Assembly: GCA_046328715.1 (NCBI GenBank)
Contig: JAXLWB010000065.1
Location: 1 to 55,341 of the forward strand
Source: JAXLWB01 sp046328715
GTDB taxonomy: Bacteria; Chloroflexota; Anaerolineae; Caldilineales; Caldilineaceae
DNA length: 55,341 nt
Direction of reading: 5' to 3'
Shown here: positions 25,500-32,965 of the stretch, piece after piece
How positions within the stretch are numbered: position 1 is the stretch's first letter
How the letters are laid out: the number at the start of each line of letters is the position of its first letter
Notes under the pieces: model-generated
What the model saw: only the letters and a program-made list of their open reading frames with translations
Told to the model about the DNA's origin: nothing
Databases searched by the model: none
Made by a program: the position numbers and the translations under genes

Positions 25500-26060
25500 C
25501 AATGCATTTTGCAGGAACTTGACGAGCGTTTCTTCTAACAGAGGAAGTTCGCTTTCGTCGCTCAGGAAGTGGGTCAGCGCCGCCCGCTCCATTAGACCAA
25601 TGATCATGGTGGCGAGTATAGCTGGATTATAGGATTTGGCTTCACCGCGCTGGATGCGAGACTCCAAAATCGCCACCAAGGTTTGCATCAATTCAATATC
25701 GGTGGCGCACGGCTCACTAATGTCTGCCATGCTCATTTGCAGATGCACCATCAAGATCAAGTCGCGATCGATGCGACAGATCTCGAGCGTTTTGCGTGCG
25801 CTGAGATCGATCGCAGCGGCAAAGCTCCCCTCGGTCAACAATGGGATTGATTCGTTTAGGATGCGCTTGTTAAGCTCTTCGGCCAGGCCGATCGCCAGGG
25901 CTTCCTTGGTTTTAAAGTAAAGATAGATCGTTCCAACTGCCACACCTGCCTCGCTAGCGATGTCAGAGATGCGGGCATCGGAAAAACCTTTTTGCTTGAA
26001 GATTGTGCGTGCTGCATTGAGAATAGTTGCGCGCAACGTTGGGTCTGGAATTCGAGCCAT
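25488..26060 (-). CDS. TetR-family transcriptional regulator
   Basis: A 190-residue protein. The N-terminal TetR helix-turn-helix reads ILNAARTIFKQKGFSDARISDIASEAGVAVGTIYLYFKTKEAL (residues ~14-55), the family signature. The ligand-binding C-terminal domain follows (FadR/TetR_C_33-like by general look; not assigned). It lies directly upstream of the P450 on the same strand, so it probably represses an operon containing both. A 27-bp palindrome just upstream of its ATG is the likely operator, giving autoregulation. Its inducer may be a lipid or the P450 substrate. Confidence 0.92.
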   Translation of the reverse strand: MARIPDPTLRATILNAARTIFKQKGFSDARISDIASEAGVAVGTIYLYFKTKEALAIGLAEELNKRILNESIPLLTEGSFAAAIDLSARKTLEICRIDRDLILMVHLQMSMADISEPCATDIELMQTLVAILESRIQRGEAKSYNPAILATMIIGLMERAALTHFLSDESELPLLEETLVKFLQNALVAE

Positions 26061-26072
26061 AACTCCCCCACA

Positions 26073-26099
26073 ATTAATGAATGAAATTCACTCATTAAT
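26073..26099. promoter_or_regulatory. probable TetR operator (ATTAATGA...TCATTAAT)
   Basis: A 27-bp near-perfect palindrome with end octamers ATTAATGA and TCATTAAT and an AAATT centre; only two base pairs mismatch. It is 13 bp before the TetR start codon, in the gap to the neighbouring gene, which is where an autorepressor would bind. Confidence 0.7.
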
Positions 26100-26136
26100 C
26101 ATAGCAGAATTTTCCAACTTGTCAAGAGGAAATTTT

Positions 26137-27177
26137 TTACTCGGTGTAAGGAACGAAGCCCAATATCGTGCCCGGAAACTTGTCGGTCACTAGGAGGAAG
26201 CCACGTTGGTCGAGACGGGCGAGACCTTCCCAATTGTGTTGAATGGCGCTCAATTGGAGGTAGATTGGTGGTTGATCGACACGGGTGATGCCCTGCTCCG
26301 AGTACTGAAATTCGACCAGTCGCTCAACATGGTTGTAAGCGCGATGGGTGGTACCCAAACCATACTGCAACTCCAATGGTTCATCGTCTCGCGCCAGGAA
26401 GGTATCACCTGGAAAGAAATAGTTGATCGCCCAGAAGCGATTGCGACTGTCGAGCGAGGTAACATCGGTGATGCGGTAGTCGATATGGGCAAACGGAATG
26501 GGCGTCTGCGGCTGCAAATCGAAGCCAAAACGGTGGGCAACTGGATTTGCGTTCAGCGTTTCGCCATTGACTTCATAAAAAGTGAGAATACTCTGACCCG
26601 CGATCAAGAGACTTTCATCCGACATATTGCGGATGCTGGCTTGGGGTTCGATCACCGTCGGCTCTGTGGTGTCGATGGTAAGTGAGCTCATATCGTCGGC
26701 CATCTTGGCATGAACCAGATAGCCCTTGGCCGCCTGACCGCTCTTGGTTTCGATAGTCAGGTAGGCATCCTTGCCGACAAAATCGATCGCTTCGTAGCCT
26801 TCAAAGCCTGCCAGGCTCTGCGACAAACCAGGAGCGACAAAAGCAATCACGCGCGGAGCGATGGGTGACAATCGTTTGGCATCCAGAATGTCGAGGATAT
26901 CCTGCTTACGCAGCGCAAAGAGGTGACCGCGATCATTATCTTGGGTAAAGAAGCCGGGGTATTGAGGCAGCAAAATCAACCACTCTTGGCCATACCAAGC
27001 CATGCCCGAGATCTCTGCATCAGGCACCGCGAGGGGCTCGGTAATCGGAATATTCTGCATTTTTACTTCAGGCAAAATAGCAAGAGTCGTCGGAAACTGG
27101 CGATCAGCGACAGGTGTACAACCGCCAGCCAAGAGCAAAAGTAGAAAGATAGAAAGTAAAATTCTTTGGTTGCGCAT
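26137..27177 (-). CDS. lipoprotein, probable beta-propeller (phytase-esterase-like)
   Basis: A 346-residue protein. The start MRNQRILLSIF at 27177 is chosen because a lipoprotein signal peptide begins there, with lipobox LLAGGC (cysteine about residue 20). Longer upstream in-frame starts are rejected. The mature part contains repeated beta-rich blocks (GMAWYGQEWLILLPQYP, ISG..., YLTIETK, ITDVTSLDSRNRFWAINYF, WEGLARLDQRGFLLVTDKFPGTILGFV). These resemble the esterase-like/phytase-like or SdiA-regulated beta-propellers. Enzymatic residues are not evident. It lies on the outer face of the membrane. Function unknown. Confidence 0.78.
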   Translation of the reverse strand: MRNQRILLSIFLLLLLAGGCTPVADRQFPTTLAILPEVKMQNIPITEPLAVPDAEISGMAWYGQEWLILLPQYPGFFTQDNDRGHLFALRKQDILDILDAKRLSPIAPRVIAFVAPGLSQSLAGFEGYEAIDFVGKDAYLTIETKSGQAAKGYLVHAKMADDMSSLTIDTTEPTVIEPQASIRNMSDESLLIAGQSILTFYEVNGETLNANPVAHRFGFDLQPQTPIPFAHIDYRITDVTSLDSRNRFWAINYFFPGDTFLARDDEPLELQYGLGTTHRAYNHVERLVEFQYSEQGITRVDQPPIYLQLSAIQHNWEGLARLDQRGFLLVTDKFPGTILGFVPYTE

Positions 27178-27262
27178 AAGGCTTATTAGCATACCGCCGT
27201 AAGTGCGAATTGGGTAATTCTGCCATAATGAAATCGATCTCAACTTCACTTTCAAATCGCCA

Positions 27263-27291
27263 TTGACAGATCGCGCCTTGCGGTGTAAGCT
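27263..27291 (+). promoter_or_regulatory. sigma-70-like promoter
   Basis: A perfect -35 TTGACA (27263-27268) is followed 17 bp later by TAAGCT (27286-27291). It would start transcription near 27298, just before a structured RNA ending in a terminator. Confidence 0.5.
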
Positions 27292-27297
27292 TGTAGC

Positions 27298-27440
27298 AGA
27301 TTGCTCTCTACGGTCAAAGGATCACATCGTCGTGCCTTTGCCGTCGCTGAAGCTCCCACAGCAGTCCGATTGAAGTGGTTCTAGTCAATTAGCGATGCCC
27401 AAAAGCCTCAGCTACCGAGTAGTTGGGGCCTTTGTTTTTA
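27298..27440 (+). ncRNA. candidate structured small RNA or leader RNA
   Basis: Between a sigma-70-like promoter and an intrinsic terminator lies a 140-nt gene-free segment with strong pairing. The stem acggtcaaagg (27310-27320) with cctttgccgt (27335-27344) has an inner cac/gtg. Small hairpins follow at 27346-27362 (gctg/cagc) and 27369-27389 (attga/tcaat). The terminator closes it. A competing fold pairs atcgccattgacaga (about 27256-27270) with tctagtcaattagcgat, which would give a longer 6S-RNA-like closed rod. It could be a free sRNA or a leader of the PocR kinase gene. I could not match it to a known family. Confidence 0.45.
27405..27440 (+). terminator. intrinsic terminator
   Basis: GCCTCAGCTAC (27405-27415) pairs with GTAGTTGGGGC (27419-27429) around cga, all eleven pairs possible with G-U, followed by ctttgttttta. 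It lies 85 bp upstream of the PocR-kinase start codon. Confidence 0.8.
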
Positions 27441-27462
27441 AAAGCAGAAAAGTTAAGCGAAA

Positions 27463-27509
27463 CTCTTCCACTTTGCAGTTCTGCAACTCTGCAACTTTGC
27501 CACTCTGCT
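27463..27509 (+). repeat. CTTTGCAACTCTGC-type low-complexity repeat
   Basis: actcttccactttgcagttc followed by ctgcaactctgcaactttgc repeats the words ctgcaact and tttgc several times. It is related to the repeats at 15113 and 48087. It lies between the terminator and the ribosome-binding site of the kinase gene. Confidence 0.5.
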
Positions 27510-27524
27510 ACCAGGAGACTCACC

Positions 27525-29426
27525 GTGCTACATCCAGACCGATGGCCCTTCACTCCGAAACGGATTAGCGATATTATCGAGTCAACCACCCTCTCTGTCA
27601 TTATTGCTGGCTGCTGCGAACGCATTGGCAGATCGCTGACCTTGCTCGATGCCAGCAACATTGATGAACAACGTCCACAGCGCATGGACACCATCAACCG
27701 CAGGCAGAACTTTTCGAAATTCTGCGAGTATTTGCGTAATCCAGAACACTTTGACGGAGGGAATGAGGCTTGCGAGCAGTGTGATCTAGCAATCGCCCGT
27801 GCTGCGCTGCGCACCAAGTCTGCCCCTGTCTATGACTCGTATCACTGCCACATGGGATTGTATGAGAGCCGGGTTATTCTCAAAGTGCGGGGCCAGCCGG
27901 TAGGTGTCTTGCTTTGTGGTCAGTGGCAAGCACAGGATGGAGCACAAACAGTTCAGGCGCAGGTTCATAGTCTGGAGGAGGGACGATCAACCAAGATCAA
28001 ACCCAGACATGCGCAAGCGATTTCACAGTTGCTCGAACTGAGCAAGGAACTGAAGAGCGAAGAGACAACCTTTGGCGAGCGGTTACGCAAGGAAGTGCTT
28101 CTGATTGAGAAGATTGCAGAAACCAGCCATCGCCATAAAAAAATCGAGTTGGAAGAGGAATTTCTCAATCAACTGCGCAGTATCCGCAGCCTGGATAACA
28201 GCCGGGACCTCCATCAGATCAGCGAGCGATTGGCGACCTTTTTACAAAAGATTCAAGAGTATTGTCGATCTAAGTATGTCGTCTTTTTTGCCAATCAACA
28301 GCCCGACGAGACTGTCTTGATTCCCGTTGCGCAAATCGGCGTGCCCGAGGCGATTGCCGCCAATTTACCTCACTTCAATTGGCGCAAGGCAGGGCTCGCC
28401 CTCAACTCGTCCAACCAGACCACCCACACGCTGTTAAGTGATCCCACGATGCTAGGGCGCGGCTTGCGTGGCGGCACCCAGGGCTACTTTTTGGAAGGCA
28501 GCAGCGCAGTGGCAATTTCACTGGGGCAAGCCTACCGGGCCGTGATGCTCTTTGGTCCCTTTGCCGAGAAGATTAGGCTGGAAGAGGAGCTTGGCTTTCT
28601 CTCTCACATGGCGCGCATCATCAGTTGGTCGGTTCATACCGAAATTCAGATGTTGCGCCTGCGCGACCAGAAAAAGGAACAGGAAAATCTGGCTGCCTTG
28701 ATTACCCATCAAGTGCGCACTGCGTTGACGCCTATCTCGACGCACATCGGCACGGCCAAGATCTTAACCCAGGCACCGCCCAGCGAAAGTGCCCTGCGCC
28801 TGATCCGCAATGCGCTCAAGGCAGCCCATGACCTGTCTATGCGTCTTGGCACCTCGGTCACCGAAACATTGCGTTCGGCTGTACTGCTTCAGGAGCGCGA
28901 CGACATGACCTTTGAGCCGTACCCGCTTTCAGTCTTGGTGGCCAACTGCGCACAAGGTTTTGTCAACGACGCTGCACAACGCCAGCGCCAACTAATCATT
29001 CATGACAGCATCGAGTATCTCCCCACCGCCGAAGTGGACATTGCTCGGCTCACCATTGCGTTGAGCAATCTGCTCAACAATGCCATCAAGTACTCTTATC
29101 CCAATACCCGCATCGTGGTACGTGCCGCAATTCACGGCGATACATCGTTGGATCTCAATAATGCTGAGATCGAAATCCAGAACGACGGCGACGAGATTCC
29201 AGAGGACAAACGTGAGCGCATCTTTTTGCAAGGAGTGCGTGGATTGACTGGGGCAAAGCTCGAACGAATTCCTGGCACTGGATTGGGACTCTGGGAGGCA
29301 CGCGCAGTGATCGAAAATCATGGTGGCAAGATCGACGTTAAATGTGATCGGACATCGATCTATTACCGGCAGCTTCAAGCCTTTCGGGTGGTCTTTACCG
29401 TTACAATCCCACTTACACAGAAGTGA
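27525..29426 (+). CDS. PocR-domain histidine kinase
   Basis: A 633-residue protein. The GTG start at 27525 has AGGAG seven bases upstream; the longer frame starts inside the terminator and repeats. Residues ~10-165 form a PocR sensory domain with the cysteine pattern FCEYLR...C.QCD.A...YHCHMGLYES...VLLCGQW. A GAF-like region follows (~195-380). The HisKA domain has phospho-acceptor His395 in LITHQVRTALTP. HATPase_c has N-box LSNLLNNAIKYS (~513-525) and G-box PGTGLGLWEA (~583-592). There are no membrane segments, so it senses a cytoplasmic ligand; PocR domains bind small hydrocarbon derivatives in known cases. It is followed directly by a lone receiver protein. Confidence 0.93.
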   Translation: MLHPDRWPFTPKRISDIIESTTLSVIIAGCCERIGRSLTLLDASNIDEQRPQRMDTINRRQNFSKFCEYLRNPEHFDGGNEACEQCDLAIARAALRTKSAPVYDSYHCHMGLYESRVILKVRGQPVGVLLCGQWQAQDGAQTVQAQVHSLEEGRSTKIKPRHAQAISQLLELSKELKSEETTFGERLRKEVLLIEKIAETSHRHKKIELEEEFLNQLRSIRSLDNSRDLHQISERLATFLQKIQEYCRSKYVVFFANQQPDETVLIPVAQIGVPEAIAANLPHFNWRKAGLALNSSNQTTHTLLSDPTMLGRGLRGGTQGYFLEGSSAVAISLGQAYRAVMLFGPFAEKIRLEEELGFLSHMARIISWSVHTEIQMLRLRDQKKEQENLAALITHQVRTALTPISTHIGTAKILTQAPPSESALRLIRNALKAAHDLSMRLGTSVTETLRSAVLLQERDDMTFEPYPLSVLVANCAQGFVNDAAQRQRQLIIHDSIEYLPTAEVDIARLTIALSNLLNNAIKYSYPNTRIVVRAAIHGDTSLDLNNAEIEIQNDGDEIPEDKRERIFLQGVRGLTGAKLERIPGTGLGLWEARAVIENHGGKIDVKCDRTSIYYRQLQAFRVVFTVTIPLTQK

Positions 29427-29464
29427 GCAGTTTCGTGAGTGGACTCCAAGAATCGAGGATGGTT

Positions 29465-29938
29465 ATGGAATCAGCAAAACAGATCTTGTTGCTCGACGAC
29501 AACTATGAAAGTATGAAGCCGCTGAAAGACGCCTTAGAGGCGGTCTTTGGCTACAGCGTGACGCTCACGGCTGCGGCTACTTTGCTTCCTCGGTTGGCGA
29601 AGGATCATTTTGACCTGCTGATTGTCGATCAGATGATCGCCCCCTTGAGTTTAGACGACCAGAAGCAAGAGGTTCAGAACATCCATTATGAAGGCGTCCA
29701 TTGGCACCATACAGGACCCGAGTTTGTGCGTCGTCTGCGGCAAGGACTCTATTGTGCGCCTGATGGCGGGCCTGATCAAACCGGCACCCAGCCCGATGTA
29801 CCCGTCATTCTATTGTCGGCAGTGGCCGATTCCTCGATGTCGCAACAGACTCAGCAGTCGCTGCAAATCTCAGCCTATATGGAAAAGCCATTCGATCTGG
29901 AGGCGCTCCATGATATCATTGAGGCAATTTTTTCGTGA
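29465..29938 (+). CDS. single-domain response regulator (receiver only)
   Basis: A 157-residue protein. ATG 29465 has GAGG seven bases upstream; 29459 is equally possible. It holds a receiver fold with the acidic pair in ILLLDDN, phospho-acceptor Asp in LLIVDQM, the switch Ser in VILLSAVAD, and Lys in YMEKPFD. An insertion between the acceptor strand and the next strand (SLDDQKQEVQNIHYEGVHWHH) is unusual. No output domain is attached, so it is a phosphate shuttle or acts by binding. It starts about 40 bp after the PocR kinase and is likely its partner. Confidence 0.9.
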   Translation: MESAKQILLLDDNYESMKPLKDALEAVFGYSVTLTAAATLLPRLAKDHFDLLIVDQMIAPLSLDDQKQEVQNIHYEGVHWHHTGPEFVRRLRQGLYCAPDGGPDQTGTQPDVPVILLSAVADSSMSQQTQQSLQISAYMEKPFDLEALHDIIEAIFS

Positions 29939-29980
29939 GCTGTGTGCGAAAGCTCCAAACTGTCAGCGTGAGCGTACGAT

Positions 29981-30011
29981 CCCTTACTAACGTGCGGGTT
30001 TCTGTGGGTTT
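29981..30011 (+). repeat. CCCTTACTAACGTGCGGG repeat, copy 2
   Basis: Second copy of the element found at 17906-17942, here 15 bp before the multi-GAF kinase start. It is preceded by GTCAGCGTGAGCGTACG, related to the inverted repeat at 6170-6215. Confidence 0.6.
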
Positions 30012-30025
30012 CATAAAGGTTCCCT

Positions 30026-32965
30026 ATGATCGTTCAAATGCGAAGTGATATACAGCGTGATGCTGAACGCTACAACCATCTCGTCAATGTTCTCAAGCGG
30101 GCAGCCAATGAGGTTCTGACGCTTGCCACTCGCTCTGATACCCATATTGATGAACTGTTGACACGGTTGCTGCCGCTCTTTGCCCGTGCCCTGGATGCCG
30201 AATTGGCCTTTGCAGCCAAGCAGTTGCCTTCACGTCACAATAATTCATACCTCTTTGAAATCAACGCTATCAGCGGCAGGCCTAGCCTTGTCGGAGAGCG
30301 TCTAGCCTTGAACCGACAACAATTTGGACGACTGGTAAACGAGGGCATCGCCTGGCTTTACCCGCCAACCGCAGAGACGGAACCAACGATCATCGCCGCC
30401 TTGAGTCCTTTGCAGGCTAAATCGGCGCTCATCGTGCGGCTCGACTTTCTGAAGCAGACCTATCTGATCGGCGTCTGCAACAAGAAAAACCTATTGGCCG
30501 ATCCCTTTCTGGCCGCAGATAAGAATGCGCTCGACAGCATCGTCAAGTTGATTGTGGGTGGGGCTAGGCTCAATGAACAACATCGCCGCGAGAATGAAGC
30601 CATCCAGCGCATCAGCGAAAAGGCAATTCAAGGCAATCCGGAGGCAGTCTGGCTCACCATTGCACAAGAGATCACACAATTGACAGGTGTTCGGTACACC
30701 ACGCTGGTGCAAGTGGATCAAGCGCGCCGTTCGCTCTCTGCAGTCGCCACCTGGGATTCTGAAGTGGGTCGTTCGCCCGTGCCGCCCTGGACGCTGCCTC
30801 TTAATGAAGAAAGTATGAATGGCTATGCAGCGATCAAAGGCCATTCCCTATACGCATCCGACACGTCGCTGCACAAGCGCACCACACCCTTCACGGAGAT
30901 CGACGGCTATTCTACTTTGGGTACCCGCTCCGCCTTTTGTATGCCGTTGCGTATTGGCGAAGAGACGATTGGAACAATTTACATTGCGGGCCAGATGGTC
31001 GACGGAATTTCGCCGGAAAACCAGCAGACAGTGCAGCGCATTGCCCCCCTGGCAGCCATTGCACTGCAAAACGCTAATCTCTTAAATGAAGCGGCCAAGA
31101 AGCGTAAAATCCAGCAACGTGTGATCGAAATCCAGCAGAGTATCGCCGACATTCGCTCGTGGCCCGAGCAATTGGAACAAATCTGTACTAAATTAGCGGA
31201 CTATTTTGATACAGAAGGTATCTTTCTGGCGCTCTTTGATCCCGGAAGTGGCTATATAGAATTTCCACTTATCTATGAATATGGTCAAAAAATCGAAGAG
31301 CAAGAGAAAGTATTCGGCACTATCTTTTCCCCGCGGCGTTTTGGTGAAGAATGGGGAACCGTCGATTGGGTCATCCGCGCCAAAGAGACCCTCAGAGTGG
31401 ATGACTTCGCCACCTGGCCTAATCGTGACCAGATCGATGAGAAATTCTATGCTTCGATCCGGAGCTGCTTGCTGATACCGATGCAGCGTGGCAATCAGGT
31501 AACAGGCGTGATCGGCTTACGTAGCTACAAACGCACCTATGCCTATAGCGAAGAAGACCAAATGCTGATGGAGTTGCTATCTAGTCACATCTCAGTGGTC
31601 ATCGACAATGCCCAGGTTTACGAACAACGTCTGCGCGATCTGCGGGCCATCAACAAGTTTCAACAGAAGATCAGTGCGCTCGAAGTCGATCAATCGAATA
31701 TGAGCGGCATCATTGAACCAGGGGACATCGTGGATAAGGAGTTGGCTACCATCTATCCCCATGCTCAGGATGCGCTGCACGAGATCGGCATCCACACCGA
31801 AAACCTGTTGATCGCCCTTTTTGACGAAGCGTCCGAGTCAATTCGCTTCGCCTTAGTCTACGAGCAGGGACAGCGCCTACATAAGAACGAGATTGAGCAG
31901 CTCGAATATTACCGTACGCGCCAGCTCGATGAGCGCAAAGATCTGGTGAACTGGTTGATCCGTGGCAATCGACGGGAACCGTTGCTGCTCAGCTTCAATG
32001 ATTTTGCAGGGTGGCATGCAGAACATCCCGAAGTGACCACAATGCCTTCCCGTTCTCAGACATTCTTGGGCCAGGCGTTGATCTATCGTGATCAGTTGAT
32101 TGGCGTCCTTATCTTGCGCAACCCTACCCAGCAGGATAATTTCACCACCAATCATCTGGGCCTGATCTCGATGATCGCCAGCCAGATTGCGATCGTAATC
32201 GGCAACGCACAGCTATACGAACTATCACGCATTCAACAGCGACAGGTGGATCGAGCGCTCAATATTGCAGTGATGGGGGCATGGGAAGCGGATATCGCCC
32301 ATCATGTCAATGCCGAGGCTAGCACAATCGGTCGCGAGTTGTACAAACTTTCTAGAATACCGGATGCGCTGCCTCCAAAAGTTCAGGAGCACCTCGACAC
32401 GATCCAACAGTCAGCACGTCGGTTAGAGCTTCCTGAGTTGCATCTAGCCAACCCAGGTTTCCACGCCGGGGTCGATGCTTATGATAGCTATGATCGACCG
32501 TTGGTGGACGAAGTGATCGAGAGCGAGGTGAGCCGCATCAAACATGACTGGACGGATGACTTGGAGGATGCCTTTCTCGAACTCAAGCAAGGCTGTGCTG
32601 GCGTTTGCGCCCACATGCATGAGCTTTGGCTGCGCCGTTGCCTTCGTCACTTTGTCTCGAACGCTATTAAGTCTCGTGCACTGGATCGTCCCTTGCACAT
32701 CCAGATTATAACCCAGGTCGCTAACGGCATTGTCCATATTTCGGTGCGTGACAACGGCAAGGGCGTTGATCCAGAAGTGGCCCGTTATCTCTTTAAGCAG
32801 CCCATTCCAATTCGCCCAGAACGTCGCCATCGATCTTCGGGAACGGGATTGGCGTTGGTCGGCTTTGTTTGCGAGCGCTTTCAGGGAACGGCACAACTCG
32901 TCCGCAGCGATCCAGATCAAGGATCAGAATTCGTTTTTACGACACCAGTAGCCCATGAACTCTAG
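30026..32965 (+). CDS. multi-GAF histidine kinase
   Basis: A 979-residue soluble protein. Four GAF or GAF-like units are visible at about residues 12-190, 201-355, 365-532 and 552-734, each ending in an SxxAxAIxNAxLY-type helix. A dimerisation helix follows with an H-box-like ADIAHHVNAEAST (His ~758), a helical linker, and HATPase_c with N-box CLRHFVSNAIKS, DNGKGVDPE, and G-box RHRSSGTGLALVGFV (~868-977). GAF domains bind cyclic nucleotides, tetrapyrroles or other small ligands; which one is unknown. It overlaps the next gene by 11 bp, so the two are translationally coupled. The next gene carries a receiver, a natural phosphorelay pair. Confidence 0.92.
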   Translation: MIVQMRSDIQRDAERYNHLVNVLKRAANEVLTLATRSDTHIDELLTRLLPLFARALDAELAFAAKQLPSRHNNSYLFEINAISGRPSLVGERLALNRQQFGRLVNEGIAWLYPPTAETEPTIIAALSPLQAKSALIVRLDFLKQTYLIGVCNKKNLLADPFLAADKNALDSIVKLIVGGARLNEQHRRENEAIQRISEKAIQGNPEAVWLTIAQEITQLTGVRYTTLVQVDQARRSLSAVATWDSEVGRSPVPPWTLPLNEESMNGYAAIKGHSLYASDTSLHKRTTPFTEIDGYSTLGTRSAFCMPLRIGEETIGTIYIAGQMVDGISPENQQTVQRIAPLAAIALQNANLLNEAAKKRKIQQRVIEIQQSIADIRSWPEQLEQICTKLADYFDTEGIFLALFDPGSGYIEFPLIYEYGQKIEEQEKVFGTIFSPRRFGEEWGTVDWVIRAKETLRVDDFATWPNRDQIDEKFYASIRSCLLIPMQRGNQVTGVIGLRSYKRTYAYSEEDQMLMELLSSHISVVIDNAQVYEQRLRDLRAINKFQQKISALEVDQSNMSGIIEPGDIVDKELATIYPHAQDALHEIGIHTENLLIALFDEASESIRFALVYEQGQRLHKNEIEQLEYYRTRQLDERKDLVNWLIRGNRREPLLLSFNDFAGWHAEHPEVTTMPSRSQTFLGQALIYRDQLIGVLILRNPTQQDNFTTNHLGLISMIASQIAIVIGNAQLYELSRIQQRQVDRALNIAVMGAWEADIAHHVNAEASTIGRELYKLSRIPDALPPKVQEHLDTIQQSARRLELPELHLANPGFHAGVDAYDSYDRPLVDEVIESEVSRIKHDWTDDLEDAFLELKQGCAGVCAHMHELWLRRCLRHFVSNAIKSRALDRPLHIQIITQVANGIVHISVRDNGKGVDPEVARYLFKQPIPIRPERRHRSSGTGLALVGFVCERFQGTAQLVRSDPDQGSEFVFTTPVAHEL

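Noticed and set aside
27298..27440. c-di-GMP-I (GEMM) riboswitch or a tRNA
   Set aside because: The aaaagcctcagc stretch looks slightly like GEMM and ggttctagtc like a T-arm, but the other required motifs are absent.
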